From UBA1783 sp964449115 (GTDB lineage Bacteria; Bacillota_I; Bacilli_A; Erysipelotrichales; Erysipelotrichaceae), in NCBI GenBank assembly GCA_964449115.1, contig CAYUXW010000038.1:1-12370 (forward strand): DNA of 12,370 bases, written 5' to 3'. A model generated the notes under the pieces. That model did no database searches and was not told the DNA's origin. It saw only the letters and a program-made list of their open reading frames with translations. Positions 1 to 6,215 of the stretch are shown here, in pieces (the first letter of the stretch is position 1; the number at the start of each line of letters is the position of its first letter). The translations under genes and the position numbers were made by a program.

Positions 1-342
1 ATGGATATTTAATAAATTTTATTTTCCACTTGATTTATAATAGTTAATCTCCTTTTTTGAATAATATTTAATATTTCAATATTTTAATATAGCTATCTTT
101 TTATAAAGCTATTTACCAAGAAAAGAATTTTAACTATTTAGATTAAAATTATCCAATCTAAACACTATAAAACAAATATTATCATCTTATTATCTAAATA
201 ATATTTCCTGCACAACAACAATTTATCATCAATCTTTTTTATCATTTTCTCCAAACAAATAATTTTTCAGATTAATAATAAACAAAAAACTAAAATTAAT
301 TATTTTTATTATCTATTAGTTTTTAATCCTCTTGACAACTAT

Positions 343-371
343 AGTATATATTTTAAAAATATGCCTTTCAA
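343..371 (-). promoter_or_regulatory. Possible minus-strand promoter pointing out of the window
   Basis: Reading the minus strand, TTGAAA (366-371) is followed after 17 bases by TATACT (343-348); each hexamer matches the sigma-A consensus at five of six positions with ideal spacing. No gene follows within the window, so it would have to serve a gene beyond position 1 with a long leader, or a small RNA. In DNA this AT-rich chance matches are common, so confidence is low. Confidence 0.3.
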
Positions 372-457
372 TATTTTTTTATTAAATTATTAAAATAGTT
401 GATTTATTCACAAGTTTTTTAAATATATTACTAAAAATATTAAGTACCGAAAATATA

Positions 458-491
458 AAAAAGACGGATTTTTTAATTATTCCATCTTTTT
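458..491 (-). terminator. Terminator of the two-repeat lipoprotein gene
   Basis: The arms at 458-468 and 481-491 form an 11-bp stem with a 12-base loop. Read on the minus strand it has one U-G wobble and its descending arm ends in a U run, as expected for Rho-independent termination. It lies about 65 bases after the stop codon. On the plus strand the wobble becomes a C/A mismatch, which supports minus-strand use. Confidence 0.65.
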
Positions 492-555
492 CTACTTTTC
501 TGCAAAACTTTAGAAAACTTTTAATTTAAAAACTTATTATACTTAAAGTACTTTA

Positions 556-1698
556 CTATTGTTCTAAGCCCTGCTCTACATCAGGAGTAAACTCTACCAT
601 TGTATCATAGAGACCTATTAATAAAACTTCATGATTTGGATAATAATAAATATGATACTCAGCTGTGTAGGCATCGTGAGGATCACTCAATTCATTACCT
701 TCAAATTCTGGGTGGTAAACAGTCATTACATAATACATATTGCCAAAATATTCAACCTTTGTAACTGTTCCTTGGAGCCAGAAATCAGATTGCTGCAAGC
801 CTAGATCAAATGTATCCTTACCAGAAAACTTAGCGAAAAATCCCATGTAATTTTCACTATCAACTTCATACCAGGCATCATATTTTGCCAGTTCTGCAAA
901 TAAATCATCAGCTGAAAGTTCAATTTCAGGAGCGAATTCAACAGCTTCCTCATAAAGTTGAATAACTAACATTTCAAAGAAAGGATTATAGTACATATAT
1001 AAATCAGCTGTGTAGGCATCATAAGGATCGGTAATTTCATCACCCTCATATCCTGGGTAATCCAGAGTCATTGTATAATGCATATACCCATGATATTCAA
1101 CGTTCATGATAGTCCCCTGAGTCCAGAAACCACTGTTCATAAGACCTAAATCAAATTTATCGTTATCATGTGCATTGACAAAATAGCCACCATAAATATC
1201 TGTATCTACTTCTATCCAGTTTTTATATTTAGCAAGTGCATCATATAATTGTTTTGTTGTTAATCCTATATCAGCATAAACATTAACATAATCTGAAGGT
1301 TCATTATTATAAGAAGCAAATTTAAATCCATTAGCAACATCTGAACCTAAATCAATATAAAAGACAGCACTATCAAAATTATCTGGATACGGATTATTAT
1401 ACTCTAGTCTATACACATTATTACCTTCGTGGGTAAAACTTATAAGTTCAGTAAAATAGAAATTGTATTCATCCCCCATATAAAATGAATAGTCAAAAGT
1501 AAGGTCATCACCATTATCAAAAACAAGTGCACAGTCCTCAGCACCCCACTCAGATAGATAGCGATCATAATCATCTAAATAATCCCACAATTCTTTTTGG
1601 CTCATGCCATCATCGTCGCCACCCATCTTGCTATCGCATCCTGACAAACCAACCACTAGCAGCAAGACAACTAAAAGTAGTTTAAGTATATTTTTCAT
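556..1698 (-). CDS. Repeat lipoprotein with two C-terminal modules (unknown family)
   Basis: I do not recognise a characterised family. The 380-residue protein begins with a lipoprotein signal peptide (Lys-rich start, hydrophobic 4-17, lipobox LSGC with Cys21), so it should be anchored to the outer face of the membrane. A short Asp/Gly linker follows, then a divergent N-terminal module (about 33-145) and two related modules (146-260 and 261-376). Each module has a helix-like opening (pattern xLFAELAKYxxW), alternating polar/hydrophobic stretches suggesting beta strands, a DPYDAYT or DPHDAYT motif (residues 224-230 and 339-345), and an ending like VEFTPD. The protein is rich in Tyr, Asp and Glu and has only two Arg. 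The start is set by GGAGG seven bases upstream. It is the third and shortest of three tandem paralogs. Signal and repeats are directly visible; a binding or surface role is inference. Confidence 0.9.
   Translation of the reverse strand: MKNILKLLLVVLLLVVGLSGCDSKMGGDDDGMSQKELWDYLDDYDRYLSEWGAEDCALVFDNGDDLTFDYSFYMGDEYNFYFTELISFTHEGNNVYRLEYNNPYPDNFDSAVFYIDLGSDVANGFKFASYNNEPSDYVNVYADIGLTTKQLYDALAKYKNWIEVDTDIYGGYFVNAHDNDKFDLGLMNSGFWTQGTIMNVEYHGYMHYTMTLDYPGYEGDEITDPYDAYTADLYMYYNPFFEMLVIQLYEEAVEFAPEIELSADDLFAELAKYDAWYEVDSENYMGFFAKFSGKDTFDLGLQQSDFWLQGTVTKVEYFGNMYYVMTVYHPEFEGNELSDPHDAYTAEYHIYYYPNHEVLLIGLYDTMVEFTPDVEQGLEQ
571..1263 (-). repeat. Two protein-module repeats inside the third lipoprotein gene
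   Basis: The copies encode residues 146-260 (919-1263) and 261-376 (571-918). Both share the ELAKYxxW-type opening, an FDLGL...FW.QGT core, VEY.G.MYY/HYTMT, a DP.DAYT motif and a VEF/TPD-type end. A weaker related module precedes them at 1264-1602. Confidence 0.85.
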
Positions 1699-1723
1699 AT
1701 TTTTTCCTCCATACTCTTACTCA

Positions 1724-1753
1724 ATTATAGCTAAAAAAATTGATAAATTACAA
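1724..1753 (-). promoter_or_regulatory. Promoter of the two-repeat lipoprotein gene
   Basis: On the minus strand a perfect TATAAT (1724-1729) sits 18 bases after TTGTAA (1748-1753, four of six consensus). The -10 ends 26 bases before the start codon, matching the other two lipoprotein genes (26-27 bases). An imperfect inverted repeat overlapping the -35 (1743-1764) is the counterpart of the hairpin at 5442-5463. Confidence 0.75.
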
Positions 1754-1823
1754 TAGCAATTAATCAAACTTTAAGCTGATTTAATCTATTTTAAAACGTC
1801 ATTCAAGTATTTTAACATTTCAT

Positions 1824-1863
1824 AAAAAAATAAGGCTTTTAATAATCTCAGCCTTATTTTTTT
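1824..1863 (-). terminator. Strong terminator of the three-repeat lipoprotein gene
   Basis: The arms 1824-1837 and 1850-1863 form a perfect 14-bp stem with a 12-base loop; the minus-strand descending arm ends in seven U. It separates the second lipoprotein gene from the third. Because both arms carry A/T runs it could also work on the plus strand, but no plus-strand gene needs it. It lies about 80 bases after the annotated stop and 10 bases after the stop of the alternative frame discussed in the findings. Confidence 0.85.
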
Positions 1864-1943
1864 CTTATTATTATCAGTAACTCTTTAAAGCACTTTTCAA
1901 AGATAGGTCATTAACCTCTAATACAAGATCATTATTTATATCT

Positions 1944-3380
1944 TTACTTTTTAGCTTTTAGATTTACTTCATATCCTTTAATAGTCATTTTTAAAACTCC
2001 GGTATCAGGATCATAGAAAACCGTATATGTTTCACCATATACATTTCCAGCAGAGTCCACAATATCAGGATAATCAACATTTATGTAATAATACATTTTC
2101 CCCATATAATCAGCTCTAACAATTGTTCCCGTATGTGAAAAATTATTATCGATAATACGTAGATCAAACTTGTCTCCATCATATATTTTGATGAAATAGT
2201 TTTCTTTTCCACCCATATCTTCTCCAACCCATAATTCATTTTTAGCAAGTTCTACAAGTAGCTGATCACCTTTTAAACCTTTGTCCGGAGCAAATTCAAT
2301 CCATTCTCCATAATATTCAATAATTAAAACCTCTGTATGTGGATTAAAGAAGGTCAGATATTCATCAGAAAACGATTCAGTAGGTTCACCATAATATCCG
2401 CTGTCCGATCCCGGATAATAAACAGACAATGTGTAATACATATTACCATTGTTTTCAGCATCAGTTAAAATTCCTTGGAAACCTCCTCCTGTATGATATT
2501 GAGTCAGTAGAAATTCTCCTTCATCATTTACTTTAAGGAAATGATTATCTTTACTAGGACTAACTTCAATCCAGATACCATATTTGGTAAGTGCCGCAAA
2601 TAATTCATCTTTTTCCAGTATAATTTCTGGAACAAATTTTATTTCTTCACCATATGCTTTTATAAGCAAATAATCGGTTCTATGATTATAGTATATTTCA
2701 TAATCCATTGTATAAGGATCGTAAGGATCAAACATTTCATCTCCTTCATACCCCTCATAATCTACAGACATTGTATAGCGCATATATCCATGATACTTAA
2801 CGCTGGCAACATCTCCTATAGTACCAAAACCACTGTTCATGATACCAAAGCCAAATTGACTGTTCTCCAGCACTTTAGCAAAAAAGTACCCAACCATTTC
2901 GTTATTGTCTTCTCTCCATGTTTCATATCTTCCAAGACTGGCAAGTAATTCTTTGGCAGTAAATCCTATATCAGCATAATAATCAACATATTCTAATCCA
3001 CCAACATTATATTCTCCAAAAGTGAATCTAGTATTATCTTCATAATTCAAATTAATATAAAAGATACTGTCATCAAAATCTTCTGGATAAGGATTCTCGT
3101 ATTCCAGTTTATAAACATTGTTTCCTTCATAACTAAAACTGATCAATTCAGTAAAATCATAATTAGAACCATGATAATCAAAAGATAATACTCCTTCTTC
3201 TTCAAAAGCAATCGCTAAATCAGAGAATGCCCAATTGGTTAAATATCTTGGATAATCATCCAGATAATCCCAAAATTCTTCTTTGCTGAAGCCGGTATCA
3301 TTAACGGTATCATCACCACATCCTGATATGCCGACTAATAGCAAAAAAACAACTAAAAATAGTTTAATTATTTTCTTCAT
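1944..3380 (-). CDS. Repeat lipoprotein with three C-terminal modules (unknown family)
   Basis: This is the middle paralog of the lipoprotein set; I cannot assign a function. The 478-residue product has a signal peptide with lipobox ISGC (Cys21), a divergent N-terminal module (31-139) and three related modules (140-254, 255-368, 369-478). The first keeps the GYEGDE and DPYDPYT motifs; the second and third have lost or altered them (GEPTESFSD and a GNVYGETYT stretch), so the C-terminal copies are more diverged. An ATG 21 bases upstream is in frame, but GGAGG sits exactly seven bases before the ATG at 3380, as in both paralogs, so I chose 3380. Just before the stop is an A run where a one-base shift would add about 22 residues. 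Surface anchoring follows from the lipobox; ligand binding or adhesion is only inference. Confidence 0.9.
   Translation of the reverse strand: MKKIIKLFLVVFLLLVGISGCGDDTVNDTGFSKEEFWDYLDDYPRYLTNWAFSDLAIAFEEEGVLSFDYHGSNYDFTELISFSYEGNNVYKLEYENPYPEDFDDSIFYINLNYEDNTRFTFGEYNVGGLEYVDYYADIGFTAKELLASLGRYETWREDNNEMVGYFFAKVLENSQFGFGIMNSGFGTIGDVASVKYHGYMRYTMSVDYEGYEGDEMFDPYDPYTMDYEIYYNHRTDYLLIKAYGEEIKFVPEIILEKDELFAALTKYGIWIEVSPSKDNHFLKVNDEGEFLLTQYHTGGGFQGILTDAENNGNMYYTLSVYYPGSDSGYYGEPTESFSDEYLTFFNPHTEVLIIEYYGEWIEFAPDKGLKGDQLLVELAKNELWVGEDMGGKENYFIKIYDGDKFDLRIIDNNFSHTGTIVRADYMGKMYYYINVDYPDIVDSAGNVYGETYTVFYDPDTGVLKMTIKGYEVNLKAKK
1947..2963 (-). repeat. Three protein-module repeats inside the second lipoprotein gene
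   Basis: The copies encode residues 140-254 (2619-2963), 255-368 (2277-2618) and 369-478 (1947-2276). Module boundaries fall after endings of the type F.PEI or FAPDKG, directly before the next helix-like opening (ELLASLGRYETW, ELFAALTKYGIW, QLLVELAKNELW). The N-terminal diverged module is at 2964-3290. Confidence 0.85.
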
Positions 3381-3406
3381 ATTATTACCTCCATTACTCA
3401 TGTCTA

Positions 3407-3436
3407 ATTATACATAAACAAAATGCTAAATATCAA
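3407..3436 (-). promoter_or_regulatory. Promoter of the three-repeat lipoprotein gene
   Basis: On the minus strand TTGATA (3431-3436, five of six consensus) is followed after 18 bases by a perfect TATAAT (3407-3412). The -10 ends 27 bases before the start codon. Unlike its paralogs, this gene lacks a clear inverted repeat across the -35. Confidence 0.75.
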
Positions 3437-3570
3437 CATAAATTTATCAAATAAAACCCTACTTTAATATGTTTGAAATCAAAACCAGGATTTTTAATAT
3501 TTTCAAAAATAAAACTACAATTTTTTCGTAACTTTTTAATATCTTTTAAATTTTCTTTTATACTCTAAAA

Positions 3571-3609
3571 AAGAAAAAAGGCATTAAAATAATCATTGCC
3601 TTATTTCTT
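3571..3609 (-). terminator. Terminator of the four-repeat lipoprotein gene
   Basis: The arms 3571-3583 and 3597-3609 form a 13-bp stem with one mismatch and a 13-base loop, followed on the minus strand by a further U run. It lies about 38 bases after the stop codon and separates the first and second lipoprotein genes. Confidence 0.75.
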
Positions 3610-3646
3610 ATTTTTACATTATTAAAATTCTCTTTCTTTATCCAGA

Positions 3647-5398
3647 TTAATGTGGTACAAAACTACATAAAGTATCCTCATACCAAATTGCAAAATAATC
3701 ATATTCAGGGTTGAAATACATCTTATAACTACTGGTATAGGCATCATAAGGATCATTATCGTAATAAAATCCTGCTGGATAATAGACATCAAAAGTATAT
3801 TCTTCAAACCCATGATATTTAAAATTAGATATCGTTCCAGTAGGAGAACCTTCACTGTATAAATAACCTATTGTGAACTTTTTATCACTAAATACTTTGA
3901 CATAGAAAGTATCTTCCCTGGTTTTCCAAATCTTATATTTACTTGTATAATTTAAGAACTCTTCAAGGGTATATCCCCTATCTGGAGTAAAGGCTTTTGA
4001 GCCATTTTCAATATCAAGGATTAAAGTCTCATTATAAGGAGTAAATTTCGCTGATAATTCAAGTGTATAAGGATCTTTTGGTTTAGTAGACTGATCTCCA
4101 GCATAGCCAGGATTTTTAATAGTTATTGTATAAAAATAATTGCCAAGATATTCAATTTCTAAGGTACCTTTATACTCATCACCTGCATGATAATGACCTA
4201 TAAAGATTTGATCCTCATCATACACCTTAAGATAATTGTCTTCATTTTCAACTCTCCAAAAAGGATATTTAGAAAGTTCGGCATAGAATTCTTTCATTGT
4301 TAAACCTTTATCAGGTTCAAATTCAAGTGCTATATTTTCAATAGTAAAAAACATAATTTCCGAATTCAAACTAAAATATAGCGGATATTGTATTGAATAA
4401 GCATCCTTGTTTGCATCTTTAGGATAATCAACTGTTAAAGTATAAGAATTATATCCATTATATTCTAACTTTGACATTTTTCCATCACACTTAAAATCCA
4501 GAATTCTGTGTCCTAGGTAAAATTGATTGTTATCATGAACATTAAAAAAGTAACCACTGGTAACACGAGCCTCGCACCAATTAATATACTCAGCAATGAA
4601 ATCATAAAATTCTTTAAGTGTTGCTCCCTTATCAGGAACAAGATTTACTTTTACTCCCGTAATATTAATTGTTAAATATTCTGTATAAGGATTAAAGAAC
4701 ATTTCATAATCAGTTGTATAAGCATCATAAGGATCAGTAATTTCATCACCTTCATATCCAGGATAATCAACTGATACAGTGTATGACATATATCCATTAT
4801 ATTTAACATCAGAAATCGTTCCAGTTATTCCAAAGCCACTGCTCTTGATACCTAAACTTAGTTGATCTTTATCATAGGTTTCAAGGAAATAATAACCATC
4901 TAAATCATGCTTCTCTTCTATCCAAGCTTTATGATTACTCAGTTTTTCAAATAGTTCTTCTTTAGTTAAAGCTACATCAGCATATAAATCATAGTATTTT
5001 ATTTCACCAAAGTTATAAGTTCCAAGCATTAAACGAGTACTATCTTCTGGATTTAATTGGATATAAAAAATAGATTCTTCCAAATTATCAGAATAAGGAT
5101 TTTCATATTCAATCTTATAAAGATAATCCTCTTCATTACTAAAACTTATAATTTCAGTAAAATAAAGATTATTTTTCTCATCCATGATGTGTGAAAAATC
5201 AATAGTTAAATCACCTTCATTTTCAAATTTGACCGCAAGCAAATCGGTACCCAAAACGATAAAATAACGTGGATATTGATTGAGATATTCCCATAATTGT
5301 TGTTGGTTCATCTTTTTTAACTTACTGCTCTTATCACAACCAGATAAGCCAACAAATAAAAAAAGAATAACCAAAGTTAACTTTAATATTTTTCGCAT
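3647..5398 (-). CDS. Repeat lipoprotein with four C-terminal modules (unknown family)
   Basis: This is the first and longest of the three paralogs, 583 residues; I do not recognise the family. It has a signal peptide with lipobox LSGC (Cys21), a divergent N-terminal module (30-143) and four modules (144-258, 259-365, 366-475, 476-583). Modules 1 and 4 keep DPYDAYT, module 3 has KPKDPYT, and module 2 is shortened and lacks it. Cysteines at 275 and 304 in module 2 are unusual for the set and might pair. The frame stays open for 20 more codons upstream to an ATG at 5458, but that ATG lies upstream of the promoter and has no ribosome site; GGAGG seven bases before 5398 fixes the start. It follows livF by 107 bases and has its own promoter, which overlaps the liv terminator hairpin. 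The protein is probably membrane-anchored and surface exposed; its ligand is unknown. Confidence 0.9.
   Translation of the reverse strand: MRKILKLTLVILFLFVGLSGCDKSSKLKKMNQQQLWEYLNQYPRYFIVLGTDLLAVKFENEGDLTIDFSHIMDEKNNLYFTEIISFSNEEDYLYKIEYENPYSDNLEESIFYIQLNPEDSTRLMLGTYNFGEIKYYDLYADVALTKEELFEKLSNHKAWIEEKHDLDGYYFLETYDKDQLSLGIKSSGFGITGTISDVKYNGYMSYTVSVDYPGYEGDEITDPYDAYTTDYEMFFNPYTEYLTINITGVKVNLVPDKGATLKEFYDFIAEYINWCEARVTSGYFFNVHDNNQFYLGHRILDFKCDGKMSKLEYNGYNSYTLTVDYPKDANKDAYSIQYPLYFSLNSEIMFFTIENIALEFEPDKGLTMKEFYAELSKYPFWRVENEDNYLKVYDEDQIFIGHYHAGDEYKGTLEIEYLGNYFYTITIKNPGYAGDQSTKPKDPYTLELSAKFTPYNETLILDIENGSKAFTPDRGYTLEEFLNYTSKYKIWKTREDTFYVKVFSDKKFTIGYLYSEGSPTGTISNFKYHGFEEYTFDVYYPAGFYYDNDPYDAYTSSYKMYFNPEYDYFAIWYEDTLCSFVPH
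3650..4969 (-). repeat. Four protein-module repeats inside the first lipoprotein gene
   Basis: The copies encode residues 144-258 (4625-4969), 259-365 (4304-4624), 366-475 (3974-4303) and 476-583 (3650-3973). Endings of the type VPDKG, EPDKG and TPDRG mark the joints. Module 1 is closest to module 1 of the other two proteins. The diverged N-terminal module is at 4970-5311. Confidence 0.85.
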
Positions 5399-5423
5399 AT
5401 TATTGCCTCCATTTATTATTTTA

Positions 5424-5452
5424 ATTATATAAATTAAAAAAATGAATTGCAA
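5424..5452 (-). promoter_or_regulatory. Promoter of the four-repeat lipoprotein gene
   Basis: On the minus strand TTGCAA (5447-5452, four of six consensus) is followed after 17 bases by a perfect TATAAT (5424-5429); the -10 ends 26 bases before the start codon. The -35 lies inside the perfect inverted repeat 5442-5463, so the same DNA appears to end liv transcripts and start lipoprotein transcripts. Confidence 0.75.
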
Positions 5453-5463
5453 TAGCAATTCAT
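5436..5463 (-). terminator. liv operon terminator hairpin overlapping the next promoter
   Basis: The arms 5442-5450 and 5455-5463 are a perfect 9-bp inverted repeat with a four-base loop. Read on the minus strand the stem runs straight into a seven-U run (5436-5442), the layout of a Rho-independent terminator, 43 bases after the livF stop. The stem has only three G-C pairs, so read-through into the lipoprotein genes is plausible. The symmetry across the -35 would equally suit an operator. Confidence 0.6.
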
Positions 5464-5505
5464 CAAATAAATTATCAAATGATAAATATCGTTCAAGTTA
5501 TAAAA

Positions 5506-6213
5506 TCATCCACCTAAATAAGCCTTCTTAACATCATCATCGTCAAGAAGTTCTTTTCCTTTGGCACTTTTAACAATTCTTCCTGTTTCCAGCACATAAC
5601 CTCTATCGGTAATTTTTAATGCTTTTTGAGCATTCTGTTCAACTAAAAGAATAGTTGTACCAAGCTTATTCAATGTTTTGATAATATCAAAGATTTCATC
5701 AACCAAAATAGGCGACAAGCCCATTGAAGGCTCATCTAAAAGCAAAATTTTAGGATTGCTCATCATTGCTCTACCCATAGCTAACATCTGCTGTTCGCCA
5801 CCAGAGAGGGTTCCTGCAATCTGTCTGCTTCTTTCTTTTAAGCGCGGAAATCTTTCAAAAACCATTTCCAGATTATCTTTAATAGTTGCATCTGGTTGAG
5901 AATACGCTCCCATTTCCAGATTTTCTAAAACTGTCATTTGTTGAAATATTCTTCTGCCTTCACAACACTGAGCTAATCCAAGATAGACAATTTTGTGAGC
6001 TGGAACCTGAGAAATATCCTTTCCATCAAAAGTAATGCTTCCTGTAGTGCTTCTTAACAGACCAGAAATAGTTTGCAGAATAGTAGTTTTACCAGCTCCG
6101 TTGGCACCTATAAGAGAAATAATTTCACCTTCATTTACTTCAAAGGAAACCGATTTAATTGCATGGATAGAACCATAATAAACGTTGATATCATTTACTT
6201 CTAATAATGCCAT
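5506..6213 (-). CDS. livF: Branched-chain amino acid ABC importer, ATP-binding protein LivF
   Basis: This is one of the two cytoplasmic ATPases that power uptake by a LivK-HMGF type (HAAT family) importer. The 235-residue length is normal for LivF. Visible motifs are Walker A GANGAGKTT (36-44), signature LSGGEQQ (136-142) and Walker B ILLLDE (156-161). The H-loop position reads VEQN (Gln193), which is usual for LivF rather than a defect. The C-terminal RGYVLETGRIV is also typical of LivF. The stretch before the conserved EGRR reads QCC (82-84), where many homologs have a Val-Pro type sequence. It is the last gene of the operon, two bases after livG, with GGAGG inside the livG 3' end, indicating coupled translation. 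It ends in TGA. Family assignment is secure; the exact substrate is inferred. Confidence 0.95.
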   Translation of the reverse strand: MALLEVNDINVYYGSIHAIKSVSFEVNEGEIISLIGANGAGKTTILQTISGLLRSTTGSITFDGKDISQVPAHKIVYLGLAQCCEGRRIFQQMTVLENLEMGAYSQPDATIKDNLEMVFERFPRLKERSRQIAGTLSGGEQQMLAMGRAMMSNPKILLLDEPSMGLSPILVDEIFDIIKTLNKLGTTILLVEQNAQKALKITDRGYVLETGRIVKSAKGKELLDDDDVKKAYLGG

Positions 6214-6215
6214 AA

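Larger units (their letters stand above)
1..555. other. Gene-free, extremely AT-rich intergenic region
   Basis: No reading frame with a plausible start and ribosome site is visible on either strand. The first 60 bases contain only 11 G/C. The stretch holds a terminator hairpin for the lipoprotein gene to the right (458-491), a possible minus-strand promoter (343-371), two overlapping inverted repeats (126-162) and a weak 9-bp inverted repeat (285-293 with 316-324). A ribosome-site-like AAGGAG on the minus strand near 49-54 is not followed by a start codon at a usable distance. Otherwise I see nothing. Confidence 0.7.

Noticed and set aside
332..359. Perfect TTGACA on the plus strand at 332-337 as a promoter
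   Set aside because: The matching -10 (TAAAAA after 16 bases) is poor, and it would run into the 3' end of a convergent gene with nothing to express.
2682..2948. Plus-strand open frame of 88 codons inside the second lipoprotein gene
   Set aside because: Antisense shadow of a real repeat-coding region; no ribosome site and no protein-like composition.
3622..3855. Minus-strand open frame overlapping the 3' end of the first lipoprotein gene
   Set aside because: Alternate-frame shadow of module 4; no ribosome site, no recognisable features.
571..4969. CRISPR array or DNA-level tandem repeat
   Set aside because: The repeats are long, in-frame protein modules with diverged DNA, not short identical repeats with spacers.
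5399..5458. In-frame upstream ATG extending the four-repeat lipoprotein by 20 residues
   Set aside because: It lies upstream of the TATAAT promoter element, lacks a ribosome site, and would place a hydrophobic tail before the lipoprotein signal. GGAGG is correctly spaced for 5398.
5464..5508. UGA read as tryptophan (Mycoplasma code) extending LivF
   Set aside because: LivF is complete at the TGA compared with the family, and visible Trp codons in the window are TGG.
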